A DNA stretch of 15,325 nucleotides from assembly GCA_903869875.1 (NCBI GenBank), contig CAIQAW010000021.1, positions 1 through 15,325 of the forward strand, given 5' to 3'. A program made the translations under genes and the position numbers. Origin of the DNA: Candidatus Nomurabacteria bacterium (GTDB lineage Bacteria > Patescibacteriota > Minisyncoccia > Phycocordibacterales > UBA9973). Positions 1 to 8,679 of this stretch are shown piece by piece (positions within the stretch are counted from its first letter, which is position 1; every line of letters starts with the position of its first letter). The notes under the pieces were generated by a model. That model was given only the letters and a program-made list of their open reading frames with translations. It did no database searches and was not told the DNA's origin.

Positions 1-1
1 T

Positions 2-3000
2 ACAGCTACTGCTCTCGCTGCTAACCCAACAGACTGTGGAGCCAACCAATTTGCAACTACTATCGCTGCAAACGGAAACCTAACTTGTGCAAGTATTTCA
101 GACGCTGATGTACCAAACAATATCACTATCGACTTAGCTACTGCTGCAACTACATTACAAACATCACGTAACATTAACGGTACAGCATTCAATGGTTCAG
201 CTGACATCACTGTTACCGCTGCTGCAGGTACACTAACAGGTGCAACACTTAACTCAGGTGTAACTGCTTCATCACTAACTAGTGTTGGTACATTAACTGG
301 TCTAACTATCTCTTCTACATCTGCAACTGCATTCACAGCAGGAGCTAATGGATCTACTAACCCAGCCCTAACTATCGACGCATCAACTGCATCATCTGCT
401 ACTGGTATCAAAATCAAATCATCTGCTGCAACTGGCGGTGTACTTCTAGCTGCTACATCATCAGGACTTAACGAAGCATTAAGTATCGATGCAAAGGGAA
501 CAGGTACAGTTACAATCGCTCCAACTTCTACAGGTGACATTCAATTCTTCTCATCATCTAACAAGATCACATCAGCAGGTGCACTAACAATTGCTGGTGC
601 ATTAGCTGCAACTGGTAATCTTGATACTCAAGGCACAATACAAGCTGGTTCTGGTAACATAACACTTACAGTAGCTGCCGGTACACTTGATGCTGCAACA
701 GCTCTAACCCTAACAAGTGCCGACGGAACAGGTGGAACATCAAACGGTTCTGGTCTTGAAGTAGGTAACACTTCAGCTATTGGTCTACTCCAAGGTTGTG
801 CAAACAATGAAATATTGAAATGGACAGACGGAACAAGTACTTGGGGTTGTGCAGCTGATGCTACTGGTGGTGGAGGTGTAACAGCTGACTCACTAGACTT
901 CACAGAATTCTCTGACACGATGACACTCGACGCAAGCACATCTATTGCATTTGGAGCTGGAGCACTTGGACTTACATTTACAAACAATGGTAGTGGAGAT
1001 GAAACACATAACCTATCATCCACAGGTGACTTCATTATCCAAGACAATGGCACACCAACTGCATCATTCTTAGATACTGGTGCTATTACATTTGCTCCAA
1101 CTTCTGGAACATCACTTACTTCTACATTAGCTGGTGCTGGAACATTTACTGTGAACTCAGGTGTGACAACTGGTACGACTACAACTTCTGCACATGCACT
1201 TAACTTTAATTCTCTCACATCAGGTACTGGACTTTATACAGCATCATCCACATTAACTTCAGGACTTCTTGTTGACCTGCAAGTCTCAGGCACAGCAGCT
1301 GCAGCATCACAAACAGCATTAAATATATTAACCGCTGGTGCAACTGCATCAAATGGTATTACTACATACGGTGCGCAAATATCAAACACTCACACCAATG
1401 GAACTTCAGGAAATAACGTCGCTCTCTATTTAAATGCTAGTGGTGCAACAACTGCAAACTATGGACTTATTGTAAATGCAGGAAATGTAGGGATAGGAAC
1501 AACAACACCGAATGCAGCAAAACTTGTCATTTCAACGACAGGTACTGCAGACAATCTTAATCTTGATAGTACAAGTAGTGGTGTAACTGGATTAAGTGTT
1601 GCTACTGATGGAGTAATAAAAGGATATTGGGCTTTAGCTAGAACTGGAGGGCAGTATCTTACAGATTCTTCTGCTGGAGATATGGCTTTCAGAAGTGAAT
1701 CAAACAAAATTTTATTTGGACAAGGAGCCAATGCTTCAACTCTTATTGTTAGTGGAAGTAATGTAGGTATCGGAGCAATAACACCAGGTGCAGGATTACA
1801 CATTATAAAAACCACAGAACAACAAAGAACTGGCTATGATGCTTCAAATTATCTTTCTACCACTGTTGGAAGTACAGGCTCTACAACTTTTGCACTTACT
1901 GGAACTTCTCCTACATTCACATTCTCTCAAGCTGCTGCATTTACTGGAGCCATTACTGCAAACGCTGGTATATCAATAGGTACACAAGCATTAACTGGAT
2001 CAACAGGTATTATAAATTATACAAACTTTGATGTAGATGCATCAGGCAATACAGATATAGGTGGCATATTGACTGCTGGTTCAGGTAATATTGCACTAAC
2101 AGTAGCTGCCGGTACACTTGATGCTGCAACAGCTCTAACCCTAACAAGTGCAGACGGTGCCGGTGGAACATCAAACGGTTCTGGTCTTGAAGTAGGTAAC
2201 ACTTCAGCTATTGGTCTACTCCAAGGTTGTGCAAACAATGAAATATTGAAATGGACAGACGGAACAAGTACTTGGGGTTGTGCGGCTGATGCTACTGGTG
2301 GCGGAGGTGTTACAGCTGACTCACTAGACTTCACTGAATTCTCAGACACAATGACACTCGACGCTTCTACATCAATTGCATTTGGTGCTGGAGCATTAGG
2401 TTTAACATTTACAAACAACGGCTCAGGAGATGAAGTACACAACCTTTCTTCAACAGGTGACTTTGTAATACAAGACAACGGCACACCAACTGCATCATTC
2501 CTCGACACTGGTGCTATTACATTTGCACCTACATCTGGACAATCATTAACTGCTACAATAGCGGGTGCAGGTACATTTACTCAAACAATATCAGGAAGTG
2601 GTAATAGTATAATAAACCTTTCTTCAACAGGTGACTTTGTAATACAAGACAACGGCACAGCCTTTGCAACATTTAATGACTCTGGCCTAATAGGTATAGG
2701 TGGTGCGCCTGTTTTAGACAATAGAATAAGTGTACTAGATACAGGCACAGCACAAACTGGCATTAAAAGTTTAGTAAATATAAACAATATTGGTGCAACT
2801 TTCGACAGTACTGCTGGCTATACTTCAGCTACAGGTGTAAATATATATACAGGGTCTACGGAGTCTGCTGGAACAAATCTTAATAACCAAGGTATCATGG
2901 CACAAGTTAATGGTGCAAGTTATAACATAGGAGGTCGTTTTTATGTAACAATCGGAAATGGACAATCCGGAGTTGTTTTTACAAATGTATTGCAAATTGA

Positions 3001-6000
3001 TGATGGTACTGGTAATTCATCTCTTGAAGATAACGCACTTTCAAACTTTTCAACTGGTGGAACACAATACGGAGTGTATTTAAATAACAGCGGTACAGGA
3101 ACAACAGAGGCAATGTATGCCTTGAATAATGAAAGTGCAGTAGCTGTAACTGCAGGTATTAAGTTTTCAAACTCCGGTGGTAACTATACTAGTTTGTTTG
3201 ATGTAATGGGTACATTAATATCACCAACAGAATTTAATGTACTCGATGGTGGTATTGATTTATCTGGTTCTGAGGTTACTGGAACTCTTGCCGCTGCACG
3301 ATTTGGAGCATTAACAGGTGACGTTACTACTGCAGGCGGAAGTTATGCTACAACTATTGCTAATGATGTAGTCGACTTTGCTGATATGGCAGATGCTATG
3401 ACACTAGACGCATCTACATCTATTGCATTTGGTGCTGGTGCATTAGGATTTACATTTACAAACAACGGCTCAGCAAATGAAACACACAACCTATCTTCAA
3501 CAGGTGACTTTGTGATACAAGATAATGGAGTGAGTTCATTTACAGTAGATGATTCTGGTAACACAGATGTCGGAGGTACTCTAACGACTGGCTCTGGAAA
3601 CATTACGCTTACAGTTGCAGCAGGAACTCTAGACGCAGCTACTGCTATAACGCTCACAAGTGCCGATGGCGCAGGTGGTACTTCAACCGGTTCTGGTTTA
3701 GAAGTAGGTAACACTTCAGACATAGGTTTACTACAAGGTTGTGCAAACAATGAAATACTAAAATGGAACGACGGTACAAGTGTATGGGCTTGTGCAGCGG
3801 ATGCTACTGGGGGTGGGGGTATAACAGCAGACTCGTTAGACTTTACAGACATGTCAGACACAATGACACTAGATGCAAACACATCAATAGCATTTGGTGC
3901 TGCTGCACTTGGGCTAACATTTACAAACAACGGTACTGGTAACGAAACACACAGTCTAACTTCAACGGGTGACTTTGTTATAAATGAAGCAGCTGGTGCA
4001 AATATGCAAGTTACAGCAACTGCTGCACCTACAGTAGACATGGTTGCATTAACTAATGCAGGTTTCGGTACAACCACAGCAGGTACTGATGGACTAAGTA
4101 TTAACTTTGTAACAGGTGACGGAGCTAGTGTTACAAATAGCGCACTTGATATTACAGTTACAAACGGCGGTACTGCTGCGGGGGACACTGTTCGTGGTCT
4201 GACATTAAACAACGTTACACCAACAGCTGGTACTGAAGTTGGTATGTATATTGGCACTGGTTATGATTCTGATATTCAGTTTGCAGACACTGCTGCACAA
4301 ATGACATTAGCAGACAATGGTACACTAGTACTTTCAGATGGCACTTCTACAACAAACGACATATTCCAAGTTGGTACATCGACTAGTCGTGGTAACGCTC
4401 TTATATATGGTGACTTAACCATTAAGGGTGGTAACATTGCTAGGAGTCTAACTGGTGTTATCGATGTGTTCGTATATGACACATCTGTCGATAATGACAC
4501 TGGCGACTGGCGTAACTCTACATTGTCATTACAAATGTCTTGGGCTACAGAAACAAAAGACGACGGTCTGGGCGACCCATGTGTACTAGCAACAGACGAC
4601 CGTTGTGGAACTTCAGCATTCCCTAGAAAAGCTATAATAGCAACAACTGCAACAGGACTTTACATTTTTGATGCTGCAGACAATTCGTTATGGATGAAGT
4701 TTACACAAGTAGGTACATATGCATTAGGTGCTGATACAAACAACAACCCTTCTGGTGTAGTTGCACAAAACGGTGTTGTGGTTGTGGGTACAAACGGTTC
4801 AGCTGGTACTGGTATGTATGCATTTGATTTCAAGCAAGACACAATGTACCGTTACAATACTACAAACCGCAGTCAGGCTGATGTAAACATTGGTAACAGA
4901 AACAGTGCAGCATCTTATGCAACAAATGCTGAAACTGGTTTTGCTATAATCGACAACCTTGTAAACGATGTTTCTATAAACCTACAAACAGCTTCTGCTG
5001 AAGGTTTGGGCGGTACATTACTAGCACCTGTAGACTCACAGGCTGGCCCTGTGCGTGGTACTACACTTATAGCTGCGGCAACAGATACTGGTGTGTCTAT
5101 AGTAAACATGGGTAGTAGAAAAGTCGTAAACTATTCTGATGTAACAAATGACGACTACAACCAAGTTTACATAACACGTCGTGGCCGTATGTACGCAACC
5201 AACGAAACTCAGGCTCAACTAGAAGAATGGAGAGGTGTAGATACTGCTGTGGGTACAACAAATGCGAACGGTACACCTACACGTAAATACGACGAACTGT
5301 TAGCAACTGGTACACCTATAACACTGGCTGGTGCTGTGCCAACTATATCTACATCTCCTAGTGCGCTAGCTGTTATAGAACGTGGTTCGTCTGCTAAAGA
5401 AGCCGCCGCGGCTGGTCAGATAGATAGTGGAGACATTGTGTTTGTAGGTACAAGTCAAGGTCTAGCAGAAGTCCATACTTCTGGTGGTACACTACCAGCT
5501 GCATCGTGGTCTAAGATTACTACCAAGGACGGTGCTACACCATATATGGTGGGTGAAGTTCGTGCGGCGTACCTATTCGACGAAGCGGCTGGTGCAACGG
5601 CTGCACAAAGTGCCGTCGGTACTACAGGCACAACTAGTAACCCTATGGACAGTGCCAATGCAACAGCACCAACATTTGGTGGGTCTGGTATCCGTGGTGG
5701 TGCTGTTACATTTAACAACAACTCGTACCTATGTTCTGATGCCAATGCCGACGGTACTTGTGATAGTGATACTGATTTTAACGCCGCCGCTGTAGGTTTT
5801 ACTGTATCACTATGGTTCAAGCACTCTGTTACAGCAGCTGCTGACACACTGTTTGAACGTTGTTATACACCAGCGGTACCTGCAGTGGCAGTGGGTTGTA
5901 TCTGGGCAGGTATGACAGCAACCGGAACTATAAAAATAGGTCTAGATAGTCTTACAACATGGACATATGAAACAATATACGATGACTCGGTTACCTCAAC

Positions 6001-8668
6001 TGCAACATTTAACGACAACCAGTGGCACCACCTAGTGTATACAAACACAGACACTGACATATGTTTGTATATAGATGGTAAACAGGCGGCTGCTTGTGAC
6101 ACTGCTCTAGCAGCAACAGCAACGCTCGATGCAGCACAAGTTCTAACAATAGGTGGTGCATGTAGTGGTGCAGCATGTGTAACAGGTGTAAACTTCTGGG
6201 ACGGTTCTATAGATGAATTCGTTTGGAGTTCTGGTGCAACTACAACTACAGACGGTATACCAGCATCTGCTGTAAACAAACTATACCTCGATGGTAGAAC
6301 ACATATGGTAAGGCCTTCGGCAACAGTAACTGATGCAACTACATTTAGTTCTACAACAATAGGTGACTCTGGAGAATCATACGTGCCAAACTCATTTACT
6401 GGACTGACTTTGGAAGTTACTGGTGGTACTGGTTCCGGGCAAACACGTAATATAGTTTCTAATACTGCTACAACATTTACTGTGTACCCAGCATGGACAA
6501 CTACGCCTGATACTACAACTGACTACCGTGTGGCTCCATCAAAACTATATGGTTCAACAAACTCTGTTACGTCTATTGCAGTAGATGCTCCGTCTCTAAT
6601 AAACAAAACTCGCAAAATATATGTTGGTACTAGTGACGGTGCTGACGGTGGTGGTGTGTCTGTGTTTACAAACGCAGGTGCAGGTGGCCTAAAGACTGAT
6701 GTATATAGTTCTGATTCTGGTGTCGCGGCGGATGACTTTGGTACTGCATGGAGTGGTGCAGGGGCAGACAACATAAGTGCTATATCTGCATATTCAGACA
6801 CAGTTGCATTTGGTACAGGTGCATTTATACGAGCAGAAAGAAAAGACGTTAGTCTAAAACAAATGCAAGCTGACTACCTTGTAGCAATGGACGACATCCG
6901 TATGAACATGGTTGCGAGTGGCCTCTTTGGTGCTACACAAGACGTGCTGGGTCTAGGTCAGGGCGCCGACTTGGCCGAATACTACTATTCAAATACACCA
7001 CTAGAAGCTGGTGATGTGGTTGCAATACAGCCAGACCAGCCAGCAGGTATAGGTAAATCAGAATCTAGATACCAGAAAAACCTATTAGGTGTTGTATCTA
7101 CAAAACCAGGTCTAACACTTGGCCCAGTTGCAGAAAATGCATACCCAATAGCCCTTGGTGGACGTATACCAGTTAAAATTACAAATGAAAACGGCGCAGT
7201 ACACACAGGCGACATGCTTACATCTGCATCTAGACCAGGATTTGCTATGAAGGCTACGACTGCAGGTGCAGTACTAGGCCGTGTAATAAACGAACCAGGA
7301 GAAATGACAGCTTGTGATGCAGCACTACCTAATATAGAAACAGCCGTTGGCGACGGCCCTGGTGTAACAGATGCAGGTACTGATGGTACAAGTAGTTCAG
7401 AAAGTAATACAACTACAGTAGTAAACAATAATGTACCCCTTTGTGGATACGCAATGTTGTTCGTAGGTCTAGGTGAATCGTTAGGTAGTAATGTAGAAAC
7501 ATTAGCAAAAGAATTTGGTTCAATACAAAATGGTCAAGTTACAACTAGTGGTATAACAGGTGACATCGGTACACAACAATCTATAATGGCATTCCTACGT
7601 TCTGTTAAAGAAGAACACTCTGTAAACAACACTGCACTAGAAAGTATATTTACAGACCGCATTGCTGCTGGTGTAGAAATACTAACACCAACACTATACG
7701 CAGACGATATATATACAAACAATATAAATTCAATCAACGGAAGTAGTGTTGGTCTAACATTAACTGCTGAAGGTACATTTGCTATAAAAAATAAAGACAG
7801 TCAAAAATCAGTTATAACTTTTGATGCACTTGGTAATGCAACATTTGACGGTAAAATAACAGCTTCAGAAATAGACGCTGCTAAAATAACAGGTATGGAT
7901 GCAATAACAAACAGAATCAGTGCACTAGAAGCGTTGATGGGTGCAAATGCATCTGAACCAGTTACAAGCTTCCAAACAGACGCACTGGCAGTAAATGGCG
8001 ACAGTAGTTTTGCAGGTCAGTCACAGTTTAACGGACTTTCATTCTTCTCTAACACAACAGCGTTCAACACAAATGTGTTGTTCGGTGGTCAAGTTGAGTT
8101 TGCAATGCCACCTGTGTTTAATAAAAACACAGCCGGATTTGCAGTTATTAAAAAAGGCACAAAGAAGGTAGACGTAGTGTTCGAAACACCATATATGATA
8201 CAGCCTGTTGTAAGTTCTGCTATATCGTTTGAAGACACTGTTATACCAGCAACAGAAACTACTGCAGAAGTTACAGAAACAATGACAGACGAACAGGCAA
8301 ATGAATTCTTCAATCAGGATGTTAAGTTTATGATTACAAACAAAACCGCAAAAGGCTTTACACTACGTATAAACAAAGATGCTACAACTGATATACGTTT
8401 CTCTTGGATTGCGATTGCTATAAAAGACCCAATAATATTTGAAAGTATAGTACCTGGTCTGATAATAGAACCAACACCAGAACCACTGTCTAACGAAAAC
8501 CCAACTGAAGTTCCACCTACTGATGCGGGTGTAAATGCAGACACAACACCCACCACAACACCCACTACAACAGACACAACTACAAATGAAGTAGTAAGCA
8601 GTAATGCAGATACAACACCAACAGACACATCTGCTGGTGCTGTTCCTGTTGAACCAGTACAGCCTTAG
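2..8668 (+). CDS. Giant repetitive tail-fibre-like surface protein with LamG domain (5' partial)
   Basis: The frame is open from base 2 to the TAG at 8666-8668, giving 2888 residues with no start in the window. The ATG at 815 lies inside a repeat and is not the start. Seen in order: a Cys-pair segment (DCGANQF...LTCASISDADVP); Ala/Thr/Gly/Ser beta repeats with long repeat copies at 665-1150, 2096-2581 and 3608-3982; GNVGIGTTTP at 1481-1510 and SNVGIGAITP at 1757-1786; LTGDVTT at about 3311; a propeller-like stretch at about 4600-5500 with blades such as GLYIFDAADNSLW and GMYAFDFKQDTMY; a LamG-like jelly-roll at 5552-6295; a DLAEYY module at 6968-7300; a short coiled coil near 7880-7940; and a Pro/Thr-rich end. 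The GIGT, LTGDVTT and C..NEILKW motifs are known from phage tail fibres and from very large CPR surface proteins. A role in attachment or glycan binding is inferred. No LPXTG motif or C-terminal membrane anchor is visible, so how it attaches is unknown. Codon use changes along the gene. Confidence 0.9.
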   Translation, partial: TATALAANPTDCGANQFATTIAANGNLTCASISDADVPNNITIDLATAATTLQTSRNINGTAFNGSADITVTAAAGTLTGATLNSGVTASSLTSVGTLTGLTISSTSATAFTAGANGSTNPALTIDASTASSATGIKIKSSAATGGVLLAATSSGLNEALSIDAKGTGTVTIAPTSTGDIQFFSSSNKITSAGALTIAGALAATGNLDTQGTIQAGSGNITLTVAAGTLDAATALTLTSADGTGGTSNGSGLEVGNTSAIGLLQGCANNEILKWTDGTSTWGCAADATGGGGVTADSLDFTEFSDTMTLDASTSIAFGAGALGLTFTNNGSGDETHNLSSTGDFIIQDNGTPTASFLDTGAITFAPTSGTSLTSTLAGAGTFTVNSGVTTGTTTTSAHALNFNSLTSGTGLYTASSTLTSGLLVDLQVSGTAAAASQTALNILTAGATASNGITTYGAQISNTHTNGTSGNNVALYLNASGATTANYGLIVNAGNVGIGTTTPNAAKLVISTTGTADNLNLDSTSSGVTGLSVATDGVIKGYWALARTGGQYLTDSSAGDMAFRSESNKILFGQGANASTLIVSGSNVGIGAITPGAGLHIIKTTEQQRTGYDASNYLSTTVGSTGSTTFALTGTSPTFTFSQAAAFTGAITANAGISIGTQALTGSTGIINYTNFDVDASGNTDIGGILTAGSGNIALTVAAGTLDAATALTLTSADGAGGTSNGSGLEVGNTSAIGLLQGCANNEILKWTDGTSTWGCAADATGGGGVTADSLDFTEFSDTMTLDASTSIAFGAGALGLTFTNNGSGDEVHNLSSTGDFVIQDNGTPTASFLDTGAITFAPTSGQSLTATIAGAGTFTQTISGSGNSIINLSSTGDFVIQDNGTAFATFNDSGLIGIGGAPVLDNRISVLDTGTAQTGIKSLVNINNIGATFDSTAGYTSATGVNIYTGSTESAGTNLNNQGIMAQVNGASYNIGGRFYVTIGNGQSGVVFTNVLQIDDGTGNSSLEDNALSNFSTGGTQYGVYLNNSGTGTTEAMYALNNESAVAVTAGIKFSNSGGNYTSLFDVMGTLISPTEFNVLDGGIDLSGSEVTGTLAAARFGALTGDVTTAGGSYATTIANDVVDFADMADAMTLDASTSIAFGAGALGFTFTNNGSANETHNLSSTGDFVIQDNGVSSFTVDDSGNTDVGGTLTTGSGNITLTVAAGTLDAATAITLTSADGAGGTSTGSGLEVGNTSDIGLLQGCANNEILKWNDGTSVWACAADATGGGGITADSLDFTDMSDTMTLDANTSIAFGAAALGLTFTNNGTGNETHSLTSTGDFVINEAAGANMQVTATAAPTVDMVALTNAGFGTTTAGTDGLSINFVTGDGASVTNSALDITVTNGGTAAGDTVRGLTLNNVTPTAGTEVGMYIGTGYDSDIQFADTAAQMTLADNGTLVLSDGTSTTNDIFQVGTSTSRGNALIYGDLTIKGGNIARSLTGVIDVFVYDTSVDNDTGDWRNSTLSLQMSWATETKDDGLGDPCVLATDDRCGTSAFPRKAIIATTATGLYIFDAADNSLWMKFTQVGTYALGADTNNNPSGVVAQNGVVVVGTNGSAGTGMYAFDFKQDTMYRYNTTNRSQADVNIGNRNSAASYATNAETGFAIIDNLVNDVSINLQTASAEGLGGTLLAPVDSQAGPVRGTTLIAAATDTGVSIVNMGSRKVVNYSDVTNDDYNQVYITRRGRMYATNETQAQLEEWRGVDTAVGTTNANGTPTRKYDELLATGTPITLAGAVPTISTSPSALAVIERGSSAKEAAAAGQIDSGDIVFVGTSQGLAEVHTSGGTLPAASWSKITTKDGATPYMVGEVRAAYLFDEAAGATAAQSAVGTTGTTSNPMDSANATAPTFGGSGIRGGAVTFNNNSYLCSDANADGTCDSDTDFNAAAVGFTVSLWFKHSVTAAADTLFERCYTPAVPAVAVGCIWAGMTATGTIKIGLDSLTTWTYETIYDDSVTSTATFNDNQWHHLVYTNTDTDICLYIDGKQAAACDTALAATATLDAAQVLTIGGACSGAACVTGVNFWDGSIDEFVWSSGATTTTDGIPASAVNKLYLDGRTHMVRPSATVTDATTFSSTTIGDSGESYVPNSFTGLTLEVTGGTGSGQTRNIVSNTATTFTVYPAWTTTPDTTTDYRVAPSKLYGSTNSVTSIAVDAPSLINKTRKIYVGTSDGADGGGVSVFTNAGAGGLKTDVYSSDSGVAADDFGTAWSGAGADNISAISAYSDTVAFGTGAFIRAERKDVSLKQMQADYLVAMDDIRMNMVASGLFGATQDVLGLGQGADLAEYYYSNTPLEAGDVVAIQPDQPAGIGKSESRYQKNLLGVVSTKPGLTLGPVAENAYPIALGGRIPVKITNENGAVHTGDMLTSASRPGFAMKATTAGAVLGRVINEPGEMTACDAALPNIETAVGDGPGVTDAGTDGTSSSESNTTTVVNNNVPLCGYAMLFVGLGESLGSNVETLAKEFGSIQNGQVTTSGITGDIGTQQSIMAFLRSVKEEHSVNNTALESIFTDRIAAGVEILTPTLYADDIYTNNINSINGSSVGLTLTAEGTFAIKNKDSQKSVITFDALGNATFDGKITASEIDAAKITGMDAITNRISALEALMGANASEPVTSFQTDALAVNGDSSFAGQSQFNGLSFFSNTTAFNTNVLFGGQVEFAMPPVFNKNTAGFAVIKKGTKKVDVVFETPYMIQPVVSSAISFEDTVIPATETTAEVTETMTDEQANEFFNQDVKFMITNKTAKGFTLRINKDATTDIRFSWIAIAIKDPIIFESIVPGLIIEPTPEPLSNENPTEVPPTDAGVNADTTPTTTPTTTDTTTNEVVSSNADTTPTDTSAGAVPVEPVQP
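665..1150 (+). repeat. Long coding repeat, copy A (162 codons)
   Basis: This in-frame unit runs from LTVAAGTLDAAT through GCANNEILKW, WGCAADATGGGG, MTLDASTSIAFG and STGDFIIQDNG to AGAGTFT. It matches copy B at a constant offset of 1431 nt with no indel. I count 6 amino-acid differences in 162. Its first part (668-852) is almost identical to copy B in DNA, and its second part has diverged. Confidence 0.95.
2096..2581 (+). repeat. Long coding repeat, copy B (162 codons)
   Basis: This is the second full copy of the unit at 665-1150. Bases 2162-2283 equal 731-852 exactly (122 bp). Beyond 2283 I count about 48 mismatches in 298 nt, nearly all synonymous. The unit is preceded by SGNTDIGGILTAGSGN, which is similar to the lead-in of copy C. 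Confidence 0.95.
2441..2485 (+). repeat. 45-bp exact direct repeat, first copy
   Basis: This encodes NLSSTGDFVIQDNGT. It is identical base for base to 2615-2659, 174 nt (58 codons) downstream in the same frame. It lies at the end of repeat copy B. Confidence 0.93.
2615..2659 (+). repeat. 45-bp exact direct repeat, second copy
   Basis: This is the second copy of 2441-2485. The flanks differ on both sides (2614 a against 2440 c; 2660 g against 2486 c). It suggests a recent local duplication of the STGDF strand segment. Confidence 0.93.
3398..3529 (+). repeat. Partial repeat unit (MTLDAST...IQDNG only)
   Basis: These 44 codons correspond to 920-1051 in copy A and 2351-2482 in copy B. The N-terminal Cys-pair half of the unit is missing. 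It follows a tail-fibre-type LTGDVTTAGGSYATTIAND segment and directly precedes copy C, so the array is not a simple tandem. Confidence 0.9.
3608..3982 (+). repeat. Long coding repeat, copy C (diverged)
   Basis: This third copy runs LTVAAGTLDAATAITLTSAD ... GCANNEILKWNDGTSVWACA ... MTLDANTSIAFGAAALG ... STGDFVI. It keeps the protein pattern and both cysteines, but its DNA is recoded relative to copies A and B (for example ttactacaaggttgtgc against ctactccaaggttgtgc). It then passes into unrelated sequence at INEAAGANMQV. Confidence 0.92.
5552..6295 (+). other. LamG-like (concanavalin-type) domain within the giant protein
   Basis: The segment starts GEVRAAYLFDEAAGA and continues with GGAVTFNNNSYLC, FTVSLWFKHS, NDNQWHHLVYTNTDTDICLYIDGK and DGSIDEFVWSSGA, ending KLYLDG. 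The WHHLVYT...LYIDGK strand pair and the DEFVW strand are hallmarks of LamG/pentraxin jelly-rolls, which commonly bind glycans or proteins. Just before the FTVSLWF strand sits an acidic loop, CSDANADGTCDSDTDF, that resembles calcium-binding DxNxDGxxD loops. Confidence 0.8.
6968..7300 (+). other. DLAEYY-type C-terminal module of the giant protein
   Basis: The segment reads DLAEYYYSNTPLEAGDVVAI, then LLGVVSTKPGLTLGP, then YPIALGGRIPVKI, then GDMLTSASRPGFAMKATTAG, then VLGRVINEPG. I recognise this pattern from the C-terminal part of other large repetitive CPR surface proteins, and it recalls tail-fibre intramolecular-chaperone regions. Whether it cleaves itself or acts as a chaperone here cannot be told from the sequence. 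Confidence 0.6.
8471..8665 (+). other. Pro/Thr-rich low-complexity C-terminal tail
   Basis: The last 65 residues (PTPEPLSNENPTEVPPTDAG ... VPVEPVQP) are rich in Pro, Thr, Asn and Asp and have no hydrophobic segment. They follow a compact domain ending DIRFSWIAIAIKDP. The tail looks like a flexible spacer or a possible O-glycosylation stretch. It carries no sortase motif that I can see. Confidence 0.75.
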
Positions 8669-8679
8669 ATTAAACAACG

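Noticed and set aside
665..3982. CRISPR-like or intergenic repeat array
   Set aside because: The repeats are long, irregularly spaced, in frame and protein-coding, with mostly silent differences. There are no short palindromic repeats with unique spacers.
3343..4257. A 304-codon open frame on the minus strand, and similar minus-strand frames at 628-1218 and 2017-2508
   Set aside because: They lie antisense to the repeat units, recur only because the repeats recur, have no start context or recognisable domain, and the + strand frame has a clear protein pattern.
4320..5640. Frequent CTAG tetranucleotides (for example at 4325, 4383, 4586, 5358, 5366, 5462)
   Set aside because: They seem common compared with many bacteria, but they can follow from the heavy use of CTA, AGT and ACT codons here. 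I cannot compute an expected frequency without the genome.
5484..5795. A 103-codon + strand frame inside the LamG region in another phase
   Set aside because: It is low-complexity and lacks any domain. The overlapping frame encodes a convincing LamG-like domain, so this is a shadow.
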